Source: Actinobacteria bacterium 13_1_20CM_4_69_9 (GTDB taxonomy: Bacteria > Actinomycetota > Thermoleophilia > Gaiellales > Gaiellaceae). Taken from it: 8,216 nt of DNA. Both the position numbers and the translations under genes were made by a program. Location of the stretch: positions 1-8,216 of the forward strand of contig MNJC01000009.1 in the NCBI GenBank assembly GCA_001920085.1, written 5' to 3'. Numbering within the stretch: position 1 is the stretch's first letter; each line of letters begins with the position of its first letter. Below the pieces are notes generated by a model. The model ran no database searches. It was not told where the DNA came from and was given only the letters and a program-made list of their open reading frames with translations. Shown one piece after another: positions 1-5,611 of this stretch.

Positions 1-1468
1 TCAGCGACATCACCGACCGCTCGCGCAGATGGTCGATCGGAGGGTTCGTCACCTGCGCGAAGCGCTGGCGCAGATACGACGTGACCGGGCGCGCGCGGCC
101 GGCAAGGGGCGGCAGCGCCGTATCGTCGCCCATCGACGACGTCGGCTCGTGTCCCGTCGCGGCCGCCGGCCGCAGCAGGAGCGAGATGTCCTCGCGCGTG
201 AAGCCGGCCGCCACCTGCCGCGCCGTCAGGCTTCCGGTCGGCGGCTCGACGGGTGTGCCCGCGGCAAGCGGCTCGACCGTCGCGCGGAGCCAGCGTGCGT
301 AGGGCCGCTTCCGGGACAGTCGTCGCTTGACGTCGCCGTTCTCCTCGATACCTGTCGTCGGATCGACGACGAGCATCTGGCCTGGTCCGAGCCGGGAGCG
401 CCGGATGCGCGCGCCCTGGGGGAGAGGGAGGGCGCCCGCTTCCGAGGCGCAGGCGACGAGCCGGTCGCCGACCACCGCGTAGCGCAATGGACGTAGGCCG
501 TTCCGGTCGAGGGCGGCACCGACGACGCGCCCGTCCGTGAAGACGACGCCCGCAGGACCGTCCCACGGCTCGAGCAGCGTGGCGTGGTAGCGGTAGAAGG
601 CGCGGACGTCGTCGTCCAGCTCAGGGTCCGCGTCGTACGCCTCCGGGATGAGCATGGCGGCGGCGTGCCGGATGTCACGGCCGCCACGCACGAGCAGCTC
701 CAGCGCATTGTCGAGCAGCGTCGAGTCCGAGCCTTCCTCCTCGAGCGCGAGCCCGCGCGCACGCATCCAGGCCACGTTCGCGTCGATGGAGTTGATCTCG
801 CCGTTGTGCGCGAGCAGACGGAACGGCTGCGCCCGCTCCCACGACGGCTGCGTGTTCGTCGAGAAGCGCTGGTGGAAGAGAGCGAACGGAACGGAAAGCC
901 GTGGCTCGAGCAGATCCGGGTAGAACGCCGCGAGCTGGTCGGCCGCGCAGAGCGCCTTGTAGGTGACCGTGCGGAACGAGAGGGACGCGACGTACGCGCC
1001 CGCCACGGACTGCGCCCGCACCCGGGCTCGGTACGCACGCACCTCCGACTGCGCGCGCGTGAGCCCGTGAGGCTGCAACAGGACGAGCTGTTCGATCCGG
1101 GGCATGCTCGCCAGCGCGTGCTCGCCGAGCGCGGCAGGGGCGACCGGCACTTCCCGCCAGCCGCCGAGCCCGATTCCTTCGCCGGCGCATGCCTCCTCGA
1201 TCGCCGCCCGCGCCCGCTCATCGCGGAGGAAGACCATCGCGAGGCCGCAACGGCGGGCGGGAAGGAGCGTGGGCGGCAGCGGGATGAGGACGCCCGCGCC
1301 GTCCCCCGTGCGCTGATCCGCTCCCACCGCGCCGCGGTGCTGCATCCGGGCGAGACCCTCGAGCGCGCCGTCGAGGATGGAGCGCGACGCTCGACCGGTC
1401 GCGTCGGCGAGGAAGCCGATGCCGCAGGAGTCCCGCTCGCGGGCTGGATTGGCGGATCGCGGGTGCAC
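1..1468 (-). CDS. gltB: Glutamate synthase large subunit, N-terminal part (partial, runs off left edge)
   Basis: Makes glutamate from glutamine and 2-oxoglutarate in the cytoplasm (GOGAT). The N-terminal class II glutaminase domain releases ammonia, which is channelled to the FMN synthase domain lying outside this window. I read 489 residues from a GTG at 1468-1466, preceded by AAGGG seven bases upstream. Cys-15 in SCGIGF is the expected N-terminal nucleophile exposed after removal of a short propeptide. Other family signatures are MQHRGAVGADQRTGDGAG (42-59), FHQRFSTNTQPSW (198-210), AHNGEINSIDAN (220-231) and LDRNGLRPLRY (320-330). The Glu_syn_central domain starts near residue 388 and contains SSMGDDT (444-450) and FAQVTNPPID (470-479). 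The frame is open to the window edge; full proteins are about 1500 residues. The start lies within the leader of the divergent peptidase gene. Family assignment is very secure; the exact start is fairly secure because little room remains before Cys-15. Confidence 0.96.
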   Translation of the reverse strand, partial: MHPRSANPARERDSCGIGFLADATGRASRSILDGALEGLARMQHRGAVGADQRTGDGAGVLIPLPPTLLPARRCGLAMVFLRDERARAAIEEACAGEGIGLGGWREVPVAPAALGEHALASMPRIEQLVLLQPHGLTRAQSEVRAYRARVRAQSVAGAYVASLSFRTVTYKALCAADQLAAFYPDLLEPRLSVPFALFHQRFSTNTQPSWERAQPFRLLAHNGEINSIDANVAWMRARGLALEEEGSDSTLLDNALELLVRGGRDIRHAAAMLIPEAYDADPELDDDVRAFYRYHATLLEPWDGPAGVVFTDGRVVGAALDRNGLRPLRYAVVGDRLVACASEAGALPLPQGARIRRSRLGPGQMLVVDPTTGIEENGDVKRRLSRKRPYARWLRATVEPLAAGTPVEPPTGSLTARQVAAGFTREDISLLLRPAAATGHEPTSSMGDDTALPPLAGRARPVTSYLRQRFAQVTNPPIDHLRERSVMSL

Positions 1469-2639
1469 TGGTGCGCCCTTCGTTCGGTGTGGACTCTCCG
1501 CCTGTTGTTGTGACCTAGCCGGCGTCGCGCTCGCAGCGCTGGGGCTGGCGCTGGTCCTGGCCGCGCCGACGTCGGCCGCACAGCAGTACGACGTCAGCTT
1601 CCACGCGTTCCCGCTGCCGAAGGGCGGCGTCACCAGCGGCACCTGGACGTCACCGTGGTACGCGACGGGCTTCGGCTTCACCGAGCTCGTCGCGTCGTGG
1701 AACGCGTCGACGCCGGCCGGCTCGTGGATCGAGGTCCGGATGCGCGCGACGACCGACAAGGGCACGCAGACGAAGTGGTACGTGATGGGCCGCTGGGCGT
1801 ACGGCGACGCCGATTTTCGGCGAACGTCGGTCGGCGGCCAGGGCGACGCCGACGGCTACGTCTCGATCGACACCTTCTTCGCCAAGGACCACCCGCTGAC
1901 GGCGTACCAGCTGAACGTGACGCTCTACGGCGCCGGTGCAAAGGTGACGCGGCTCGGCGCGGTCGCATCGGATCCCGTGAACACGAACCCGTACGTCCCG
2001 AGCGCGACGACGATGACGCGCACGATCGACCTGGACGTCCCGCCGTACTCGCAGGAGATCCATGCCGGCCAGTACCCGCAGTTCGACGGCGGCGGCGAGG
2101 CGTGGTGCAGCCCGACGTCGACATCGATGGTGCTCGCGTACTGGGGGAAGGGACCGTCGCCGGCCGACTACGCGTACGTCCTCTCGGACTACCCCGGCAT
2201 CGCCGATCCGTGGGTCGACTACGCCGCGCGCTACACGTTCGACTACCACTACGACGGCGCCGGCAACTGGCCGTTCAACACCGCGTACGCGGCGCACTTC
2301 GGCCTCGAGAGCGAGGTCACTCAGCTGCACTCGCTCACGGAGGCGGAGCAGTTCGTCAAGAAGGGCATTCCGCTCGTCGCCTCGATCGCGTTCGAGCCGA
2401 ACAAGCTCGACGGGTTCCTCTTCAGAGGCACCGACGGCCACCTGCTCGTGATCGGCGGCTTCACCGCCGACGGGGACGTCATCTCGTACGACCCGGCATC
2501 GTCGAGCGATGCAACCGTGCGTCATGTCTACGACCGCGCGCAGTTCGAGAAGGCGTGGATGACCGCGACCGGCGGAATCGTCTACGTGATCCACCCGTCG
2601 TCCGTGACGCTCCCCGCCTCGGCCGCCGGGAACTGGTAG
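1449..2639 (+). CDS. Secreted C39-like family cysteine peptidase (start uncertain)
   Basis: Predicted exported papain-fold peptidase (peptidase C39-like family). A hydrophobic stretch coded by about 1515-1575 ends in an AxA-type site (PTSAA, then QQYD), as in a Sec signal peptide. A roughly 150-residue beta-rich domain follows, containing GTWTSPWYATGFGFTELVASW and WYVMGRWAYGDADFRRTSV. The peptidase domain then carries catalytic Cys in GEAWCSPTSTSMVL (codon 2106-2108), His in GTDGHLLVIGGF (2439-2441) and Asp in ISYDPASS (2490-2492). From memory, actinobacterial homologues share this order and these motifs. The substrate is unknown. The start is poor: the frame is open from 1377, with ATG at 1419 (AGGA five bases before it) and TTG at 1449, both overlapping divergent gltB. 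No ATG, GTG or TTG occurs in frame between 1468 and 1740. I list TTG 1449 as the shortest option that keeps the signal peptide; a frameshift near 1511 is possible. The next gene begins at the stop codon. Confidence 0.85.
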   Translation: MADRGCTGAPFVRCGLSACCCDLAGVALAALGLALVLAAPTSAAQQYDVSFHAFPLPKGGVTSGTWTSPWYATGFGFTELVASWNASTPAGSWIEVRMRATTDKGTQTKWYVMGRWAYGDADFRRTSVGGQGDADGYVSIDTFFAKDHPLTAYQLNVTLYGAGAKVTRLGAVASDPVNTNPYVPSATTMTRTIDLDVPPYSQEIHAGQYPQFDGGGEAWCSPTSTSMVLAYWGKGPSPADYAYVLSDYPGIADPWVDYAARYTFDYHYDGAGNWPFNTAYAAHFGLESEVTQLHSLTEAEQFVKKGIPLVASIAFEPNKLDGFLFRGTDGHLLVIGGFTADGDVISYDPASSSDATVRHVYDRAQFEKAWMTATGGIVYVIHPSSVTLPASAAGNW

Positions 2640-2641
2640 GC

Positions 2642-3337
2642 CTGCGCTACCAGTTCGTCGACTGCCGCTGGGAGCTCGGCCACCCGGGCCGGGGGCGCGA
2701 CCTGTATCTCGCTGGGCATGTCCCGGGCGCGAGCTTCCTCGACGTCGACACCGATCTCTCGTCGGCGCCCGGCGTCCACGGGCGCCATCCGCTGCCCGAT
2801 CCTGAAGCGTTCGCGCGGGCGGCGGCGCGCGCGGGCATCGGCGACGGCGTCTTCGTGATCGCCTACGGGAACATGGGCGGCGCCGAGCGGCTCTGGTGGC
2901 TGCTGCGCCACTTCGGCCACGACGGCTGCGCGGTGATGGACTTCGAGGGCTGGCACGGCCCGCTGACGAGCGGGGAAGAGCCGATCGAAGCGGCGCGCTT
3001 CACGCTGCGGCAGCGCGAGGACGACACGATCGACGCCGACGAGCTCGCGCGCCGCCTCGGCGAGCTCGTCGTCGTGGACGCGCGCCTGCCCGGCCGGTGG
3101 CGCGGCGAGGAGAATCCGATCGACAAGAAGCCGGGACGGATCCCGGGCGCGCTCAACGCACCGTGGAACGAGCCGCTCCCCGACCTACCGGACGGCGAGC
3201 TCGTCGCCTACTGCGGCTCGGGTGTGACGGCGACCGTCATCCTGCATCGGCTGTATCTGGCCGGTCGCGACGGGAAGCTCTATCCCGGCTCGTGGTCGGA
3301 GTGGGAGCAGCGCGACTTGCCGGTGGAGAAGAGCTAG
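2642..3337 (+). CDS. Two-domain rhodanese sulfurtransferase (thiosulfate/3-mercaptopyruvate type)
   Basis: Predicted cytoplasmic sulfurtransferase that moves sulfane sulfur from thiosulfate or 3-mercaptopyruvate to a thiophilic acceptor through a cysteine persulfide. It has about 231 residues, short for a family usually near 280. The first rhodanese domain holds VDCRWEL, YLAGHVPGASFLDVDTDLS and a non-catalytic loop (AYGNMGGAERLW), as expected for the inactive half. The second begins near VVVDARLPGRWRG and contains PGRIPGALNAPW and the active loop CGSGVTA with Cys at 3212-3214. CGSGVTA is the loop associated with mercaptopyruvate sulfurtransferases; substrate preference remains inference. No ATG, GTG or TTG lies in frame close to the needed N-terminus. 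CTG at 2642 or 2633 fits the homology, and the nearest canonical in-frame codon is GTG at 2555, inside the peptidase gene. The stop-to-start distance suggests translational coupling. The stop codon overlaps that of the convergent HNH gene. Confidence 0.9.
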   Translation: MRYQFVDCRWELGHPGRGRDLYLAGHVPGASFLDVDTDLSSAPGVHGRHPLPDPEAFARAAARAGIGDGVFVIAYGNMGGAERLWWLLRHFGHDGCAVMDFEGWHGPLTSGEEPIEAARFTLRQREDDTIDADELARRLGELVVVDARLPGRWRGEENPIDKKPGRIPGALNAPWNEPLPDLPDGELVAYCGSGVTATVILHRLYLAGRDGKLYPGSWSEWEQRDLPVEKS

Positions 3338-3855
3338 GCCGCAGCCGTCGCCGAGCCCCAGCTGGCGAGATAGGGCTGCCATCCCGACGGGATCTTCGGC
3401 GCGGCGAGACGGATGAAGAGCACCGGCGCCGGCGGCATCGGCAGGTGCAGGAGCTCCATGCTCGCTTCCTCGAGCAGGCGATTGCCCTTCTTGTGGTTGC
3501 ACGGCGCGCACGCCGTGACGACGTTTTCCCACACGGATTCACCGCCCCGCGAGCGCGGCACGACGTGATCGAGCGTCAGGCGGCCGGCCGTCGTTCCGCA
3601 GTAGGCACAGCGCCACCCGTCGCGGGCGAACAGAGCGCGGCGCGAGATCTTGCGTTGCACGGAGCGCGGCACCCGCACATAGGCGATCAGCCGGATCACA
3701 TGCGGCCACGGGTACGTGTCCATCGCCGAATGGAGCTCCTGCTGGAGTTCCTCGATCACCTCGGCCTTGCCCTTGAACACCAGGACATGCGCACGCCGAA
3801 CCGTCGTGACGTTCAGCGGCTCGTAGCTGGCATTCAGGACGAGAACCTGCTGCAT
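3334..3855 (-). CDS. HNH endonuclease family protein
   Basis: A 173-residue soluble protein of the stand-alone HNH family common in actinobacteria and cyanobacteria. The N-terminal part (VLVLNASYEPLNVTTVRRA, residues 4-22, then VLVFKGKAEVIEE) is the conserved non-nuclease module of this family. The HNH zinc/metal module spans about 75-127. It has paired cysteines CAYC (83-86) and CAPC (116-119), the catalytic-type LDHVVPRSRGG (95-105) with His-97, Asn-111 in WENVV, and NHKKGNR (120-126). All expected metal and catalytic positions are present, so the nuclease is probably active on DNA, though no biological role is established for this type. It is the last gene of a leftward three-gene run, 30 bases after the DUF4446 stop. 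A possible promoter of its own and a dyad lie in that gap. Its stop shares CTAG with the convergent sulfurtransferase. There is no nearby methyltransferase, phage or toxin partner. Confidence 0.92.
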   Translation of the reverse strand: MQQVLVLNASYEPLNVTTVRRAHVLVFKGKAEVIEELQQELHSAMDTYPWPHVIRLIAYVRVPRSVQRKISRRALFARDGWRCAYCGTTAGRLTLDHVVPRSRGGESVWENVVTACAPCNHKKGNRLLEEASMELLHLPMPPAPVLFIRLAAPKIPSGWQPYLASWGSATAAA

Positions 3856-3864
3856 CTGCGCGGA

Positions 3865-3870
3865 AATGTA
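3865..3870 (-). promoter_or_regulatory. Possible -10 box of a near-leaderless promoter for the HNH gene
   Basis: On the minus strand TACATT fits the actinobacterial -10 pattern TANNNT. Its 3' end is 9 bases before the ATG at 3855, so a transcript starting about 7 bases downstream would have almost no leader. There is no Shine-Dalgarno sequence before this ATG, which agrees with leaderless translation. No clear -35 box is visible. The gene may equally be read through from upstream. Confidence 0.35.
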
Positions 3871-3891
3871 GCTAAGTGACCCGGGTTAGCT
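3870..3891. repeat. Short inverted repeat between the DUF4446 and HNH genes
   Basis: The arms AGCTAA (3870-3875) and TTAGCT (3886-3891) are perfect 6-base inverted repeats around a 10-base spacer that contains CCCGGG. The right arm overlaps the DUF4446 stop codon. The left arm abuts the possible -10 box of the HNH gene. This could be a small operator or an mRNA hairpin. There is no U-tract, so it does not look like an intrinsic terminator. Confidence 0.4.
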
Positions 3892-4362
3892 CGCCATCGC
3901 CCGCTCGACCGCCTCCTCCTCTTCGGGCGAAAGGGCGACGTTCGGGCGACCCCGGTCGAGCTCCTTGACGTAGATCCGCGCGTAGTCCCTTCCCTGGATC
4001 GCGCTGACGACGACGCCGCTCCGACCGGCGTCGAGCAGGGCAATCGAGGCTGACTGGTGCCCGCCCGCGCCCTCGTATGCGTCGTACCGCACGAGCGACG
4101 TCTTCGACACCGCGGTGTCCACACGCCGGTCGACCCGGGAGAGCCCTGCGGCGATCTCGTCCACGGCGCGGTGGAGATCGTCGATCCTGCCCTGGAGCGA
4201 GACGGCGAAGTCGACGAGGTCCTGCTTGCCTCCGCCGAGCAGCACCAGCTGCGCGCCGCGGACGGCTCTGAGGTTCCACCAGGCGGCGATGGCGACGAGC
4301 AGCGCGAGTGCGGCGAAGGCGCACGCCGCGATCGCGATCCACTCGGCGGTGGAGAGGCCCAC
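3886..4362 (-). CDS. DUF4446 family membrane protein
   Basis: A 158-residue protein starting at GTG 4362. One N-terminal membrane helix (about residues 8-29, ending in AAWWN) is followed by a helical, probably coiled-coil segment (about 48-86: GKQDLVDFAVSLQGRIDDLH onward). The C-terminal domain carries the DUF4446 signature: SLVRYDAYEGAGGHQSASIALLD split across 89-111, GVVVSAIQGRDYARIYVKEL (116-135) and LSPEEEEAVERAM (144-157). Length and domain order match the family (about 150-170 residues). The function of DUF4446 is unknown. The start lies 5 bases after the stop of the upstream membrane-protein gene, so the two are very likely co-transcribed and translationally coupled; no strong ribosome site is visible. 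The HNH gene follows after 30 bases. Family assignment rests on recognised motifs; any signalling or envelope role is inference. Confidence 0.88.
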   Translation of the reverse strand: MGLSTAEWIAIAACAFAALALLVAIAAWWNLRAVRGAQLVLLGGGKQDLVDFAVSLQGRIDDLHRAVDEIAAGLSRVDRRVDTAVSKTSLVRYDAYEGAGGHQSASIALLDAGRSGVVVSAIQGRDYARIYVKELDRGRPNVALSPEEEEAVERAMAS

Positions 4363-4367
4363 GCGCT

Positions 4368-5519
4368 TTACCCGAGCGAGAAGATGACCTTGAACTCGGC
4401 CGAGTTGTTGGTCGTGGTCGTCTCGCCCGGGACGGGCTGGATGTCGACCTTGACCGTCGTCGGCAAGCCGAAGAGGCCGTTGATGTCGATGTTCGTGAAC
4501 GTCACCGTCTTCGTCTCGCCTGCGTTGATCACCGGGATCTTCTTGCGCAGCACGATCGGCTTCGGAGACTTCTGGATCGTGAGCGTCACGCCGACGTTGA
4601 ACTCCTGGAAGTCGCCCGAGTCTTCGACCGAGACCTGGAAGGCGAGGTCGGTCGACGCGGTGATCTCGTTGCCGCTCGCGGCGACTCCGGACTGCAGCGT
4701 CTTCCCGTCCGGTAACGCCTTGACCGGGCCGAGGGCGCTGCCGTGCTTGCCGCTCGGATTGCCGCCGGTGGCGGCGCCGTGGACTCGCTGCCAGACGGTC
4801 ATCATCGCCTGCGAGCTCGCGAGATCGGGGTTCGGGAAGATCTGCGAGTCCGGGACGGGGCCGACGTCGGTGACGTTCTGCCGCGCCAGCTCCTGCTGCG
4901 TCGGCTGGCGGAAGTAGTAGTCCCAGTTGACGTCGCTCGCGGTGAGGAGGCGAGCCTGGGACGCGATCAGCTGTCCCGCGGCGCTCGCGTTCTTTGCCGT
5001 CGCGGTCTGCCTGAATGCGTCGGCGAGCCTGCTCAGGCCGCTCGCCCGCAGGCTCAGCACCTCCACGAGGTGATCGTGCTCGACGCGCAGCGGTCCCGGG
5101 GGGTTCACGTCCTGCGCTTGCGCGACGAGCTGCTGCTGTTGTGCGGCGAGCCCCTTCAGCTTCTGCTCCAGCTGGCTCTCCTTGATCCCGGTCGCCGCGA
5201 GCACCTGGTTGAGCTGCTTGCCGATCGCCGTCGAGGCGGTCGCGAGCTTCTGCGTGGCGTTGATGTAGTTCTCGTAGCGGGAGTGCTTGCTGTCCGACGC
5301 GCAGCCGCGCGCCAGGACGACGAGCAAGACGACGGCGAGGATCACGAACGCGATCAGGCCGGCAAGCCGCAGCATCGGGATGAGGCCCGACGGGGGCCGG
5401 ACCGGGCGTCGCGGCCCGCGCGGGGGCTGCCGGCGGGGCGTTCGCGCACGTTCCGTCGCCTCTTCGGTCTCCGGCTCGTCGAAGAAGTCGAACTCGATGT
5501 CTGTATCGCGCTCGGTCAT
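4368..5519 (-). CDS. Single-pass membrane protein with coiled coil and CARDB-like C-terminal domain
   Basis: A 383-residue protein of no named family that I recognise. The N-terminus (1-45) is acidic, then Arg/Pro-rich, and should be cytoplasmic. One membrane helix spans about 46-70 (LIPMLRLAGLIAFVILAVVL onward), followed by RGCASDS. Residues about 80-195 are Gln/Ala/Leu-rich and helical, likely a coiled coil; a linker (about 205-285) follows. The C-terminal 100 residues alternate beta strands (LAFQVSVEDSGDFQEFNVGV, then KKIPVINAGETKTVTF) and end in VKVDIQPVPGETTTTNNSAEF. That pattern is typical of CARDB/APHP Ig-like modules, here outside the membrane. The ATG at 5519 has AGGA four bases upstream. 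It is the first gene of the leftward operon and lies divergent from the membrane kinase. A scaffold or envelope-sensing role is a guess; the topology is fairly clear. Confidence 0.85.
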   Translation of the reverse strand: MTERDTDIEFDFFDEPETEEATERARTPRRQPPRGPRRPVRPPSGLIPMLRLAGLIAFVILAVVLLVVLARGCASDSKHSRYENYINATQKLATASTAIGKQLNQVLAATGIKESQLEQKLKGLAAQQQQLVAQAQDVNPPGPLRVEHDHLVEVLSLRASGLSRLADAFRQTATAKNASAAGQLIASQARLLTASDVNWDYYFRQPTQQELARQNVTDVGPVPDSQIFPNPDLASSQAMMTVWQRVHGAATGGNPSGKHGSALGPVKALPDGKTLQSGVAASGNEITASTDLAFQVSVEDSGDFQEFNVGVTLTIQKSPKPIVLRKKIPVINAGETKTVTFTNIDINGLFGLPTTVKVDIQPVPGETTTTNNSAEFKVIFSLG

Positions 5520-5611
5520 GGCGTCCTGGGCCCAGCCGAAGCCGCTGTCACTCTAACCCGCGGACCGGCCGGGCAGGACTCGGAAAGGGCTTGGCCAACC
5601 CAGGAAAGCTG
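5520..5611. promoter_or_regulatory. Divergent promoter region between the membrane-protein operon and the kinase gene
   Basis: This 92-base spacer must hold promoters for both directions unless the genes are read from further away. Leftward, TAGAGT on the minus strand (5555-5550) fits TANNNT and would give a leader of about 24 bases containing AGGA (5527-5524) four bases before the ATG. Rightward, AGGA at 5602-5605 sits six bases before ATG 5612. I do not see a convincing rightward -10 or a -35 for either side. Confidence 0.4.

Noticed and set aside
226..1581. Long minus-strand open frame of about 450 codons, and a plus-strand frame at 584-1513
   Set aside because: Their products are Arg/Ser- or Arg/Glu-rich and match nothing, while the third overlapping frame gives a clear glutamate synthase. 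They are high-GC shadow frames.
1650..2594. Minus-strand open frame opposite the C39-like peptidase, and the long 5' part of the plus frame beginning at 1655
   Set aside because: Both are Arg/Val-rich shadows. Only the part of the plus frame after about 2633 shows rhodanese homology.
3334..3855. HNH gene as part of a restriction or phage system
   Set aside because: No methyltransferase, integrase, terminase or other phage or defence gene lies nearby, and its motifs fit the common chromosomal stand-alone family.
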